Assembly: GCA_020402865.1 (NCBI GenBank)
Contig: JADBYT010000008.1
Span: 62,001-126,000, forward strand
DNA length: 64,000 nucleotides
Source: Bacteroidota bacterium
GTDB lineage: Bacteria > Bacteroidota > Bacteroidia > Palsa-965
Reading direction: 5' to 3'
The translations under genes were made by a program, and so were the position numbers. Below are positions 44,252 through 53,518 of the stretch, one piece after another. The first letter of the stretch is position 1; each line of letters begins with the position of its first letter. Under the pieces are notes generated by a model. The model had not been told where the DNA came from, ran no database searches, and saw nothing but the letters and a program-made list of their open reading frames with translations.

Positions 44252-46033
44252 TTAAAAGCAATAACGGTTTTCGGCAATGAGTTTCTGTGCCACAAGCTGC
44301 CGTGCTTCCTTCACATTAAACGGCTGCTGCTTAGTGAAACGGCGCAAGCCCATAAGCATCATACGCAGTTCATCGCCTTCGGCAAAGCTGTTAAGCGCAT
44401 CACGGCCCGAAAGCGAAATAATATCAGCCGCACGGCTGATGTACACACGCATCATGGCTATCTGCTCCTTGCAGGCATCAGCACCACGCATGCTCACCAG
44501 TTTCTCCGTGCGCAGCAATACTGATTCGGCCACATAGGTTTCAATACCCATGTCGGCAATATTCATAAGTATTTCCTGCTCTTTGCTGAGCGACATCATC
44601 AGCTTCTGCACGGCCGAACCGGCTACCATAAGCACTGCCTTTTTGAAATTGGCCACCATTACTTTCTCAGCAGCAAACAAAGTTTCATCAGGCTCGCTGA
44701 AATCGGGAATGCTCATCAGTTCGGCAGCCACAGCCTGTGCCGGGCCCATCAGATCAAGCTCGCCTTTCATGGCGCGCTTGAGCAGCATATCCACAATAAG
44801 CAGGCGGTTGATTTCATTTGTGCCTTCAAAAATCCGATTGATACGGGCATCACGATACGCACGATCCATAGGCGCTTCGGCACTGTAGCCCATACCGCCG
44901 TAAATCTGCACACCTTCATCCACCACATAGTCGAGTACTTCCGAAGCGTGTACTTTCAGCAGCGCCGCTTCCACAGCAAACTGCTCAATGCCTTTCAGCT
45001 TTGCTTTTGCATCATCCATGCCCGAAGCCTTGAGTGCTGCAATTGCATCTTCCATATTTTGCGAAGCACGATACGTTGCACTTTCAGACGCAAATGTGCG
45101 GATAGCCTGCTCGGCTAGTTTGAACCGTATTGCACCATATTTTGAAATCGGACGGCCAAACTGCTGACGTTCGTTTGCATATTGCACACCATGTGTAACA
45201 ACTGCTTTGCAACCACCAAGCGATGCACCGGCAAGCTTAATACGACCAATGTTCAGGATATTTACAGCAATCTTAAAACCATTACCGCGCTCTGAAAGCA
45301 GATTTTCAACCGGCACCATACAATCGTTGAAAAACACCTGACGGGTAGAACTTCCCTTGATGCCCATCTTGTGTTCTTCGGGATTCAATGTAATACCGCC
45401 AAAAGATTTTTCCACGATGAATGCAGAAAGATTTTCATCATCATCAATCTTTGCGAATACAGTAAAAATTTCTGCAAAACCACCGTTGGTGATCCACATC
45501 TTCTGACCGTTCAGTATATAATGCTTCCCGTCGGCCGAAAGTTTTGCCGAAGTTTTTCCGCTGTTGGCATCCGAACCGCTTCCAGGCTCAGTTAAGCAGT
45601 AGCAGGCCTTCCATTCGCCCGAAGCCATTTTCGGAACATACTTTTTCTTCTGCTCCTCATTGCCATAATACAATACCGGAAGAATACCGATACCTGTATG
45701 CGCAGCAATTGAAACAGCTATTGAATGCCCTGTACCAATAACTTCTGTTGTGAGCATTGAAGTCACAAAATCGGCACCCATTCCGCCGTATTCTTCGGGT
45801 ACCGAAATACCAAGAATACCCAGTTCGCCCGCTTTATCAAGAATTGAAGGCACCAGCCCTTCTTCCTGATTGTCGATGCGGTCTAAAAAAGGATATACTT
45901 CCTGCGCGATGAAATCTTCACAGGTCTTTTTCATCATCAGTTGCTCCTCGTTCCACTGCTCGGGAATGAAAATATCCTGTGCCGGTGTTTCTTTAATCAG
46001 AAACTCGCCGCCTTTGGTTGAATTGGTTGCCAT
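44252..46033 (-). CDS. Acyl-CoA dehydrogenase (VLCAD-like, C-terminally extended)
   Basis: 593 residues from ATG 46033 (MATNSTKGGEFLIKETPAQDIFIPEQW); the longer frame reads upstream spacer. First step of beta-oxidation, an FAD-dependent desaturation. Blocks: GILGISVPEEYGGMGADFV, CYCLTEPGSGSDANS, KMWITNGGFA, GGMGYSAEAPMDRAYRDARINRIFEGTNEINR with the C-terminal catalytic Glu region. The extra ~190 residues are helical, as in VLCAD/ACAD9-type enzymes, suggesting long-chain substrates. 35 nt after fadA. Confidence 0.93.
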   Translation of the reverse strand: MATNSTKGGEFLIKETPAQDIFIPEQWNEEQLMMKKTCEDFIAQEVYPFLDRIDNQEEGLVPSILDKAGELGILGISVPEEYGGMGADFVTSMLTTEVIGTGHSIAVSIAAHTGIGILPVLYYGNEEQKKKYVPKMASGEWKACYCLTEPGSGSDANSGKTSAKLSADGKHYILNGQKMWITNGGFAEIFTVFAKIDDDENLSAFIVEKSFGGITLNPEEHKMGIKGSSTRQVFFNDCMVPVENLLSERGNGFKIAVNILNIGRIKLAGASLGGCKAVVTHGVQYANERQQFGRPISKYGAIRFKLAEQAIRTFASESATYRASQNMEDAIAALKASGMDDAKAKLKGIEQFAVEAALLKVHASEVLDYVVDEGVQIYGGMGYSAEAPMDRAYRDARINRIFEGTNEINRLLIVDMLLKRAMKGELDLMGPAQAVAAELMSIPDFSEPDETLFAAEKVMVANFKKAVLMVAGSAVQKLMMSLSKEQEILMNIADMGIETYVAESVLLRTEKLVSMRGADACKEQIAMMRVYISRAADIISLSGRDALNSFAEGDELRMMLMGLRRFTKQQPFNVKEARQLVAQKLIAENRYCF

Positions 46034-46068
46034 AATAAAAGTAATTACAGTTATAAATGTGATTATGA

Positions 46069-47244
46069 TTAAAGGAGTTCGAATACACCTGCCGCACCCT
46101 GACCGGTGCCTACGCACATAGTAACAACTCCGTATTTTTTATTCTGGCGGCGCAGCTCGTTGAAAAGCTGCACCGAAAGTTTGGCGCCGCTGCAGCCGAG
46201 CGGGTGGCCAAGCGAAATAGCACCGCCGTTTACATTGATCTTTGACGGATCAAGTTCGAGGCCGCGGATAACAGCCAGCGACTGTGAAGCGAAAGCTTCA
46301 TTAAGCTCAAACAGATCAATGTCGGAGGCTTTGAGTCCGGCCTTTTCAAGTGCTTTCGGGATGGCATACAGCGGCCCGATACCCATGATGCGCGGAGGCA
46401 CCCCGGCCAGCGCATGCGATACGAGGCGGGCAATGGGTTTAAGATTGTGCTGCTTGAGGAAACGCTCGCTTACCACCATTACAAACGCAGCACCGTCGCT
46501 GGTTTGCGAGGAATTGCCGGCGGTTACCGAACCATCAGCTGCGAATACCGGTTTGAGTTTGGCCAATGCTTCGATAGATGTATCGGCACGCGGGCCTTCG
46601 TCGGTATCGGCAATGTATTCGCGGGTTTTGCGCTTTTCATTCGCATCGAGATAGGTTTCGGTAATTGTTACCGGTACAATCTCATCTTTGAATTTACCCG
46701 AGCTGATTGCAGCAATTGCTTTCTGGTGCGAATTAAATCCAAACGCATCCTGATCCTCGCGCGATACATTGTATTCTTTGGCCACCGCTTCGGCAGTGAG
46801 ACCCATGCCCCAATACCAGTCGGCATGCGCTTTGGCTATCTGCGGATTTGGAATTACGCGCCAGCCACCCATCGGGATCAGGCTCATGCTTTCCACGCCG
46901 CCGGCCACAATACAGTCGGCCATACCGGCGTGAATTTTTGCGCTTGCAATGGCAATGGTTTCCAGCCCCGATGCGCAGTAGCGGTTTACGGTCTGGCCGG
47001 GCACCTTGTCGGTATCCAGCGCAAGCAGCGAAATGAGCCTGCCCACGTTGAGGCCGTGTTCGGCTTCGGGCATGGCATTGCCCACAATTACATCTTCAAT
47101 GAGGTTGTTGTCGAAGCCGGGAATAGAATTCACCAGATGGCGGATTACCACGGCGGCAAGATCATCAGGCCGGTAGAAACGAAACATGCCACGTGGTGCT
47201 TTGCCCACGGCTGTGCGGAAACCGGCTACGATATATGCATTCAT
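46069..47244 (-). CDS. fadA: Acetyl-CoA acyltransferase (3-ketoacyl-CoA thiolase)
   Basis: 391 residues. It cleaves 3-ketoacyl-CoA to acetyl-CoA plus a shortened acyl-CoA. Nucleophilic Cys in VNRYCASGLETIAIA (about residue 89), the conserved His in GGAISLGHPLGCSGAK (about 350) and second Cys in VTMCVGTGQGAAGVFE (about 381). N-terminus AYIVAGFRTAVGKA. 20 nt behind fadN and 35 nt ahead of the dehydrogenase, all minus strand. It probably forms a trifunctional complex with the FadN product. Confidence 0.95.
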   Translation of the reverse strand: MNAYIVAGFRTAVGKAPRGMFRFYRPDDLAAVVIRHLVNSIPGFDNNLIEDVIVGNAMPEAEHGLNVGRLISLLALDTDKVPGQTVNRYCASGLETIAIASAKIHAGMADCIVAGGVESMSLIPMGGWRVIPNPQIAKAHADWYWGMGLTAEAVAKEYNVSREDQDAFGFNSHQKAIAAISSGKFKDEIVPVTITETYLDANEKRKTREYIADTDEGPRADTSIEALAKLKPVFAADGSVTAGNSSQTSDGAAFVMVVSERFLKQHNLKPIARLVSHALAGVPPRIMGIGPLYAIPKALEKAGLKASDIDLFELNEAFASQSLAVIRGLELDPSKINVNGGAISLGHPLGCSGAKLSVQLFNELRRQNKKYGVVTMCVGTGQGAAGVFELL

Positions 47245-47264
47245 CGGAATACTGTTTTAATGCG

Positions 47265-49667
47265 TTAATTGCGAAGTACTTTGCCGCCGCTTACAATGCT
47301 TTGCAGGCGTTCGAGTGTTTTGCGTTCAGTACAGAGCTGCAAGAATGTTTCGCGCTCCAGATCGAGCAGGTATTGCTCAGATACAAGCGTGGGCTGTGAA
47401 AGATTTCCGCCTGCAAGTACGTAGCCAAGCTTTTCGGAAATTTTCTGATCATGCTCGCTGATGTAGTTGCCGCTGCGCATGGTGTTTGCGCCCACATACA
47501 CCAGACCAAGTGCCTGCTGTCCGAGCACGCGTATATCTTTGCGCCGGGCAGGCATGGTGTAGCCTTCATCAGCAAGGCGCAGGCACTCGGCTTTGGCTTC
47601 GGCCAGCTGCCTGCTGCGCGATACCACCACACGGTCAATTCCTTTGCGGAAAATACCGAGGTCGAATGCTTCGTGTGCAGAGGTGGCTACTTTGGCCTGG
47701 CCAATGGTGAGGAATTTTTCGCGGAAGGTATTCAGTTCCACATCACCTTCGCGCAGGGCATCGCTCAGACGCACGGCAAACTCTTTGGTACCGCCGCCGC
47801 CGGGAATTACACCTACACCAAATTCAACCAGACCAATATATGTTTCGGCGTGAGCCACCACCGCATCGGCATGCAAACAAATTTCGCAGCCGCCGCCCAG
47901 CGTAAGGTTGTGCGGCGCCACCACTACCGGTATGGATGAATAGCGGATACGCATAGTGGTGTTCTGAAACATGCGCACAGCCATGTTCAGTTCGTCCCAC
48001 TCCTGCTCTACCGCCAGCATAAAGATCATGCCCACGTTTGCGCCTGCCGAGAAGTTTGCCCCTTCGTTGCTGATTACAAGTCCGCGATAGTCTTTCTCGG
48101 CAATATCAATGGCCTTGTTAATGCCCGAAAGCACTTCGCCGCCAATGGTATTCATTTTTGTATGGAATTCACAATTCAGAATACCATCGCCGAGATCGGT
48201 AAGGGTTACACCCGCATTTTTCCATACCGTGCGTGTGCTGCGGATATTTTCGAGTGAAATGAAATTTTCGGTGCCCGGAATTGTTTTATATGATTTAGAC
48301 GGAATGTCGTAATACTTTTTCGCCCCGTCTTCTACCTTATAAAACGTATCACAACCGGCAGCAAGCATTTCAGTAACCCATGCCGCCGGTGCTTTTCCGG
48401 ACTGCGTCATAAGTTCGGCAGCCTGTTTTACGCCAATGGCATCCCAATATTCAAACGGGCCGAGTTCCCAGGCAAATCCGGCTTTCAGCGCATCATCAAT
48501 TTTGTAAAGTTCGTCGGAAATTTCGGGAATGCGGTTTGATACGTATTGGAACAACCCGGCAAAGGTGGCACGGTAAAAATCGCCGGCTTTGTCTTTTCCG
48601 CTTACCAGTATTTTGATTCTGTCGCGGAGGTTTTCAATGGGTTTGGTTTGTTCTAATGTAGCAAACTTTACTTTTTGCGAAGGCTTGTACTCGAGCGTTT
48701 CGAGGTCGAGCGCATGAATTTCTGATTTGCCTGCGCCTTTTACTTTTTTGTAAAAGCCTTGGCCGGTTTTATCGCCCAGCCATTTCTGCTCAATCATTTT
48801 CTGCAAAAATGCAGGCAGCACAAAAAGGTCTTTTGCTTCGTCGTTTGGGCAATTCTGCGTAAGGCCGTTGGCCACCATGACCAGCGTATCAAGCCCCACC
48901 ACATCGGCCGTGCGGAAAGTGGCCGACTTGGGGCGGCCCAGCACAGGGCCGGTGAGTTTATCAATTTCCTCAACTGTGAGTTTCATTTGCTGCGCAATGT
49001 GCAGCGTGGCCATCATACCGAATACGCCTACGCGGTTGGCGATAAAGGCCGGCGTGTCTTTACAGAGCACGGTGGTTTTGCCGAGGAATTGCTCGCCGTA
49101 ATTCATCAGGAAGGAAACCACATCGGCACTGGTGTGCGGGGTGGGAATAATTTCGAGCAGACGCAGGTAGCGCGGCGGGTTGAAGAAGTGAGTACCGCAG
49201 AAATGCGCTTTAAAATCGTCGCTGCGACCCTCGGTCATGAGGTGAATGGGAATGCCCGAGGTGTTTGACGTAATGAGTGTGCCGGGCTTGCGGAACTGCT
49301 CTACTTTTTCGAACACCGTTTTTTTGATGGCGAGATTTTCAACCACCACTTCAATCACCCAGTCGCAGGCTGCAATTTTCGGCATATCATCGTCGAAATT
49401 GCCTGTAGTGATGCGTGCGGCAAACGACTTGTGATAAATGGGCGAAGGGTTTGACTTGAGGGCAAACTGCAGTGCGTCGTTTACAATACGGTTGCGCACG
49501 GCTTTGCTTTCGAGCGTGAGTCCTTTGGCTTTTTCGGCATCGTTTGGCTCTTTAGGTACAATATCAAGCAGCAGCACTTCGCAGCCGATATTGGCAAAGT
49601 GACAGGCAATGCGGGATCCCATAACCCCGGAGCCGAGCACGGCTATTTTATGAATATTGCGCTTCAT
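47265..49667 (-). CDS. fadN: 3-hydroxyacyl-CoA dehydrogenase/enoyl-CoA hydratase (FadN type)
   Basis: 800 residues with dehydrogenase first: NAD motif IAVLGSGVMGSRIACHFANIG (8-28), active-site His in CGTHFFNPPRYLRLLEII, then the 3HCDH C-terminal domain (DKTGQGFYKK). The crotonase half follows (about 480-700): ISNEGANFSAGANVG oxyanion loop and IPGGGGTKEF. This order is that of Bacillus FadN and opposite to E. coli FadB. Catalyses hydration and NAD-dependent oxidation in beta-oxidation. Its ATG lies within the end of the marR gene (20-nt overlap). Confidence 0.93.
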   Translation of the reverse strand: MKRNIHKIAVLGSGVMGSRIACHFANIGCEVLLLDIVPKEPNDAEKAKGLTLESKAVRNRIVNDALQFALKSNPSPIYHKSFAARITTGNFDDDMPKIAACDWVIEVVVENLAIKKTVFEKVEQFRKPGTLITSNTSGIPIHLMTEGRSDDFKAHFCGTHFFNPPRYLRLLEIIPTPHTSADVVSFLMNYGEQFLGKTTVLCKDTPAFIANRVGVFGMMATLHIAQQMKLTVEEIDKLTGPVLGRPKSATFRTADVVGLDTLVMVANGLTQNCPNDEAKDLFVLPAFLQKMIEQKWLGDKTGQGFYKKVKGAGKSEIHALDLETLEYKPSQKVKFATLEQTKPIENLRDRIKILVSGKDKAGDFYRATFAGLFQYVSNRIPEISDELYKIDDALKAGFAWELGPFEYWDAIGVKQAAELMTQSGKAPAAWVTEMLAAGCDTFYKVEDGAKKYYDIPSKSYKTIPGTENFISLENIRSTRTVWKNAGVTLTDLGDGILNCEFHTKMNTIGGEVLSGINKAIDIAEKDYRGLVISNEGANFSAGANVGMIFMLAVEQEWDELNMAVRMFQNTTMRIRYSSIPVVVAPHNLTLGGGCEICLHADAVVAHAETYIGLVEFGVGVIPGGGGTKEFAVRLSDALREGDVELNTFREKFLTIGQAKVATSAHEAFDLGIFRKGIDRVVVSRSRQLAEAKAECLRLADEGYTMPARRKDIRVLGQQALGLVYVGANTMRSGNYISEHDQKISEKLGYVLAGGNLSQPTLVSEQYLLDLERETFLQLCTERKTLERLQSIVSGGKVLRN

Positions 49668-50127
49668 TGCTTCGTTCGGTTTGTATGTTTAGCCGGTAAC
49701 GTTCTTCGGCAAATTCTGTGATCTGATCAATGGTTTTGAAGAAGGCCGCGATTTTGGCTGCGCCGATGCGCTTTTCAAGTTCGCGGTTAAACTCACGCAC
49801 TACCTGCTTGGCTTCATTCTTTTGCTGAATACCTTTTTCGGTAAGGCGGATAAGTGTTTTGCGGCGGTCGTCCTTATCAGCCTCACGAATAATAAGTTCC
49901 TTTTCTTCGAGCGAATTGATAAGGCGGGTAAGCGAGGTTTGCTCCATGCCCAGCTGCGGGGCAATATCTGAAGCGTACGAACCCTCGGTACTGTCCACAT
50001 TAAGCAGGAAGTGCGCCATGGCAATGGTTGCATCGCGCAAAGCCGCTTCGGCATTGTACATCCTGCTCACAACCTGCCAGGCTGTTTTAAGCTTCGAATC
50101 GACCGTTTCTGTATGTTTCTTTGACAT
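49648..50127 (-). CDS. MarR-family transcriptional regulator
   Basis: 159 residues. Winged-helix: helices YASDIAPQLGMEQTSLTRLINSLEEKELI, wing READKDDRRKTLIRLTEKG, and coiled dimerisation helices at both ends. First gene of the beta-oxidation operon, overlapping fadN by 20 nt. Divergent from a nitronate monooxygenase gene across a 73-nt spacer that holds a perfect palindrome. Best read as a fatty-acyl- or aromatic-acyl-CoA-responsive repressor of this operon; the ligand is inference. Confidence 0.92.
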   Translation of the reverse strand: MSKKHTETVDSKLKTAWQVVSRMYNAEAALRDATIAMAHFLLNVDSTEGSYASDIAPQLGMEQTSLTRLINSLEEKELIIREADKDDRRKTLIRLTEKGIQQKNEAKQVVREFNRELEKRIGAAKIAAFFKTIDQITEFAEERYRLNIQTERSNEAQYS

Positions 50128-50156
50128 AGCTTAAAACAATGTTAGGAAAAATTTTA

Positions 50157-50170
50157 TTATGCACGCATAA
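50157..50170. promoter_or_regulatory. Candidate MarR operator
   Basis: TTATGC-AC-GCATAA, a perfect 14-bp inverted repeat in the 73-nt spacer between marR (minus) and the nitronate monooxygenase gene (plus). It sits where the -33 region of the plus-strand promoter would be. Confidence 0.55.
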
Positions 50171-50200
50171 AATTCTATTAAATTTTTGTAGTTTTATCTC

Positions 50201-51196
50201 ATGAAGCGCAGTTTTACTGAAATGGCGGGCATTACGCATCCGCTTATTATGGCTCCGATGTTTTTGGTGACCAATGCCGCCATGCTGGAAGCCGGAATGA
50301 AGGCCGGTGTGCTGGCGGCCTTTCCCACGCTCAATTACCGGAACGAGGGCGAGCTGGAAGCCGTGTTGCAGCGGCTGAATGCATTTAAGGCAGCCCACGC
50401 GGGCGGAAGCTATGCGGTGAATCTGATTACGCAGCAATCCAATCCGTTATATAAAAAGCACCTGGCCATTTGCGCAGCGGCTAAAGTGCCGGTATATATT
50501 ACGTCGCTGGGCAGCCCGAAGGAAGTGATTGAAACGGCAAACAGCTACGGCGCTCTGGTGCTTTGTGATGTAACCAACCTGACGCATGCGCGAAAAGCTG
50601 CTGCACTGGGCTGCCACGGGTTTATTGCCGTGGGACAGGGCGCGGGCGGACATGCCGGGCCGCATCCGCTGCAAATACTTGTGCCGGCGCTGAAGAAAGA
50701 ATTTCCGGACAAGCTGGTAATAGCAGCCGGCGGCATAGCCGACGGGCGCGGCATGCTTTCGGTGGAAGTGCTTGGGGCCGATGCTGTTTCGGTAGGCACA
50801 CGTTTTATTGCCAGCACCGAAGCAGGCGTAAATGATGCGTACAAACAGGCTGTGGTGAATGCCGGCATGGATGATATTGTAATGACCACCAAACTCTCGG
50901 GCACACCCTGCACCATTATTGATACGCCCGAGGCCAAACGCATGGGCTACGAGCAAAACTGGTTTGAGCGTTTTATGAGCAACAACCCGCGCACAAAAAA
51001 ATGGTTTAAAACAATTGTACACGTGCGCGGCATGAAACGCCTCGAACAATCGGTGCTGCCTAATAACTATAAGCGTTTGTGGTGTGCAGGTAAATCGGCT
51101 GAACTTATTGGTGAAATAATTCCCTGCGAAGAAATTGTGGAGCGGATGATGCGTGAGTATGCCGAGGCGCGCAAGGCGCTGTGCGGGGGGAACTGA
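50201..51196 (+). CDS. Nitronate monooxygenase / 2-nitropropane dioxygenase family
   Basis: 331 residues, TIM-barrel FMN enzyme. PLIMAPMFLVTNAAMLEAGMKAG at the N-terminus, VPVYITSLG, GFIAVGQGAGGHAG with the active-site GGHxG, VIAAGGIADGRGM for phosphate binding, and GADAVSVGTRFIASTEA. These flavoproteins oxidise alkyl nitronates or act on related substrates; in fatty-acid clusters some reduce enoyl intermediates, but I cannot choose. Divergent from marR and probably under the same operator. Confidence 0.88.
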   Translation: MKRSFTEMAGITHPLIMAPMFLVTNAAMLEAGMKAGVLAAFPTLNYRNEGELEAVLQRLNAFKAAHAGGSYAVNLITQQSNPLYKKHLAICAAAKVPVYITSLGSPKEVIETANSYGALVLCDVTNLTHARKAAALGCHGFIAVGQGAGGHAGPHPLQILVPALKKEFPDKLVIAAGGIADGRGMLSVEVLGADAVSVGTRFIASTEAGVNDAYKQAVVNAGMDDIVMTTKLSGTPCTIIDTPEAKRMGYEQNWFERFMSNNPRTKKWFKTIVHVRGMKRLEQSVLPNNYKRLWCAGKSAELIGEIIPCEEIVERMMREYAEARKALCGGN

Positions 51197-51213
51197 TTTT
51201 TACTGCTACGGAC

Positions 51214-51398
51214 GGTTTGAATATCTAGCCGGGATTGGAGTGGAAATTAACTAAAACAAAAAAACGGGTAGTACCCCTACGAGGTCTTAAAGACCTCGTA
51301 GGGGTGAAGGCCGGAATTCTATTTTTTGTTTTAGTTAATTGGAACGAAAAGCCCGAGCCAAGCAATTTTTAGCTGCACCATACGGTCCGCTCCTCCTC
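51214..51398 (-). repeat. Nested modular repeat, copy 3 (palindromic core 51245-51340)
   Basis: The outer arms read on the minus strand as GGAGGAGCGGACC...GGCTCGGGCTTTTCGTTCC and CAATCCCGGCTAG, matching copy 2 (56338-56516) in inverse orientation and copy 1 (8152). The core 51245-51340 (96 bp) has terminal inverted repeats AATTAACTAAAACAAAAA/TTTTTGTTTTAGTTAATT. A perfect 16-bp-arm palindrome (ACCCCTACGAGGTCTT, one central base) sits in its middle. It separates the nitronate monooxygenase gene from the membrane-protein gene. No transposase is present. Confidence 0.85.
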
Positions 51399-51434
51399 CA
51401 TTTATTTTCAGAATAACTACATTAGCCGCTTCTG

Positions 51435-52523
51435 ATGAAGCGGAACAAAAACTTGTGGCAGTATCTGATATTTGCTGTTTGCCTGGTATTTCTGGGCTAC
51501 AGGCTTTACGAGAAGCTGTGCCATTACCGTTTTTCGGAAGATGATCTGTTCTTTACTGCACAAGTAAAGGAAAAGGGCATTTACAATGCGGTAAGTTTCT
51601 TTTACGCCGAACAAAACGGCCGCCTTGCCGCGCATATACTTTGCTGCTGGGTTTATGCACTTGGCCTGAAATGGAGCGGGATTTTTTATGTGTGGACAGC
51701 TGTGATTACCGGAGGATTAATTGTGATGCTGAGGAATGCAGTAAAGCATATTTCTGTGGCAATTACCGGTATTTCCTATTCACGAAGCGATTTATGGATT
51801 ACCGCACTTCTGTGTTTTACACTGATCACTTTTTCTTTTAAAACAATAACCGGCGAAGCCATATTCTGGATTGCGGGAAGCATGGTGCACACTGTGCCAA
51901 TATTACTGATGCTTGCAGGAATTGGTTTTGTACTGAAACGCAACCATAAAAAGGTAGTTGCAGCCAATGTGGCGATGTTCATTTTATTTTTTGTGGCGGG
52001 CGGATTTTCAGAAGCCACCTTACTTACTGCGTTGGTTACTGTTTTTATTTTTCTGATTGTGTATTTCAAAAAAGACACAACGCTGCGTTTGCGCTTGCTG
52101 GTGGTGTTTCTGGGATTAGTGGCTGCGTTGCTGGTAAACATGCTTTCGCCGGGTGTGGAGGTGCGGCTGGCACAGCTGCCTGATTTCAGGTTCTGGCAGG
52201 CTGTAAAAAATACGCTGCACGCGTTCTGGCTGATTGCGGATGATTCGGGAATAGTGGGAATGATAATACTGATGCGTTTTGTACTGAATCTGGCTGTGCG
52301 CGATGTGGCACCGTTTCATGTATGGAAAGCTTATTTGCCCTGGTCGCTGGTGGCTACGGCAATGGGCTTTTTGCACTTGTTTATTACCTGCTGGCTGCTT
52401 TCGGATGTGGCGCCGCCGCGTGCAATGCTGTTTCCGGCGCTATGTTTTATTGCAGCGATAATGCTGGTGGGTATCCGCAAAGAGGAAGACGGAAACGCAT
52501 TGAAGCTGCCTAAGCTGGTTTGA
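51435..52523 (+). CDS. Multi-pass membrane protein (DUF6056/glycosyltransferase-like)
   Basis: 362 residues with about nine hydrophobic helices. After the first helix comes YRFSEDDLFFTAQVKEKG, a paired-acidic exo-loop as in GT-C lipid-carrier glycosyltransferases, then a motif EAIFWIAGSMVHTVPILLML, which resembles the W-GS-Y-P loop of DUF6056/GtrII-like proteins. It may transfer sugars to an envelope polymer; that is inference. Its promoter region is the nested repeat. Slightly shorter than the full-length relatives I recall, so the C-terminal domain may be reduced. Confidence 0.6.
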   Translation: MKRNKNLWQYLIFAVCLVFLGYRLYEKLCHYRFSEDDLFFTAQVKEKGIYNAVSFFYAEQNGRLAAHILCCWVYALGLKWSGIFYVWTAVITGGLIVMLRNAVKHISVAITGISYSRSDLWITALLCFTLITFSFKTITGEAIFWIAGSMVHTVPILLMLAGIGFVLKRNHKKVVAANVAMFILFFVAGGFSEATLLTALVTVFIFLIVYFKKDTTLRLRLLVVFLGLVAALLVNMLSPGVEVRLAQLPDFRFWQAVKNTLHAFWLIADDSGIVGMIILMRFVLNLAVRDVAPFHVWKAYLPWSLVATAMGFLHLFITCWLLSDVAPPRAMLFPALCFIAAIMLVGIRKEEDGNALKLPKLV

Positions 52524-52533
52524 AAAATTGCGT

Positions 52534-53409
52534 TTACTTCCGGTTCACCATCCACACCCCGGTGAGAATTACGCCGATGCACAGGAGCGGAAGCAAACCA
52601 AACGCCTCGCCGTCTGTCATGCCCCACGCTATGGCCACAGCCGGAATGAGGTAAGCCACCGAAGCGGCAAACAGCGGCCCTGCATCGCGTATGAGCATGT
52701 TATACACAATAACGCTGAGCGCGGTGCCAAACACGGCAAGTATGCACACAAACAGCAGCGAATTAATTGCCTGCGGATGTGTGGTGAGGCGGTGAATAAA
52801 ATCGGTAGTAAACAAATAGCCGAGTGCCACCGGCCCGATGATGCACATAGCCAGCACGGTTGCGCCCACGGCATTCACCCCGTCGAGCTTTGCCTTGATT
52901 ATGTTTACGCTTACACCATAGAAAAACGTGGCAATAATTACCAGCACACTGCCCAGCCATACATTGCCCGGATGCTCGTCCTGTTTACCTGTAGCAATTA
53001 ATGTAAGCGCACCGGCCAAACCAATAAACGTACCGGCTACCTGCCACGCATTGGTTTTACGCTTAAACATACTCAACCCCACCAGCAGCGTAAACAGCGG
53101 CGTAAGCGAATTGAGCATGCCGGTGAGCGAACTGCTTATCATGGTTTCGGCCTTGGTAAACAGGAAAGCCGGAATGAGATTGCCGGTAACCCCCATGCCG
53201 ATGAGACCCGCCCACGGCTTCGGATTAATGCTGCGGAAATAACGGTAAGCCAGCGGCAGCAGAAACAAAAATGCAATACCGATACGCAGCGCCGCCACCT
53301 GATCGGGCGAATACACATCGAGCCCGCGTTTCATGAGGATGAACGAACTGCCCCAGGTTAAGGCAAGTGCAATAAAAATGACCCAGTGTAAAACGCTGCG
53401 CTGCTGCAT
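52534..53409 (-). CDS. EamA-family (DMT) transporter
   Basis: 291 residues from ATG 53409 (MQQRSVLHWVIFIALALTWGSSFILMKRGL); the outer in-frame start lies beyond the -7 box. Ten transmembrane helices as two EamA repeats, with the characteristic ALTWGSSFI and GLIGMGVTGNLIPAFLFTKAE of repeat 1, and AASVAYLIPAVAIAWGMTDGEA of repeat 2. Drug/metabolite exporter of unknown substrate, probably an amino acid or small metabolite. Single gene, divergent from the copper-chaperone-like gene. Confidence 0.9.
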   Translation of the reverse strand: MQQRSVLHWVIFIALALTWGSSFILMKRGLDVYSPDQVAALRIGIAFLFLLPLAYRYFRSINPKPWAGLIGMGVTGNLIPAFLFTKAETMISSSLTGMLNSLTPLFTLLVGLSMFKRKTNAWQVAGTFIGLAGALTLIATGKQDEHPGNVWLGSVLVIIATFFYGVSVNIIKAKLDGVNAVGATVLAMCIIGPVALGYLFTTDFIHRLTTHPQAINSLLFVCILAVFGTALSVIVYNMLIRDAGPLFAASVAYLIPAVAIAWGMTDGEAFGLLPLLCIGVILTGVWMVNRK

Positions 53410-53414
53410 AAGCG

Positions 53415-53423
53415 GCAAAGATA
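53415..53423 (-). promoter_or_regulatory. -7 box for the EamA gene
   Basis: Minus strand TATCTTTGC, a full TAnnTTTG match, 5 nt before the chosen ATG at 53409. It decides that start over the longer one. Confidence 0.6.
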
Positions 53424-53506
53424 CTGTGTTGCCGCGTTGGGCTGTTTGCTTTGCGCGAATTAATTGAACACTGGCGCAAAGCATACCATTCAACGCGCCT
53501 GATTTA

Positions 53507-53514
53507 TACCTTTA
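53507..53514 (+). promoter_or_regulatory. -7 box for the HMA gene
   Basis: TACCTTTA, one mismatch to TAnnTTTG, 4 nt before the ATG at 53519. Same short-leader layout as der and era. Confidence 0.5.
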
Positions 53515-53518
53515 CCGT

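Noticed and set aside
51197-51434. Insertion sequence
   Set aside because: Terminal inverted repeats and a palindrome exist but there is no transposase frame and the element is under 200 bp; annotated as a non-autonomous repeat.
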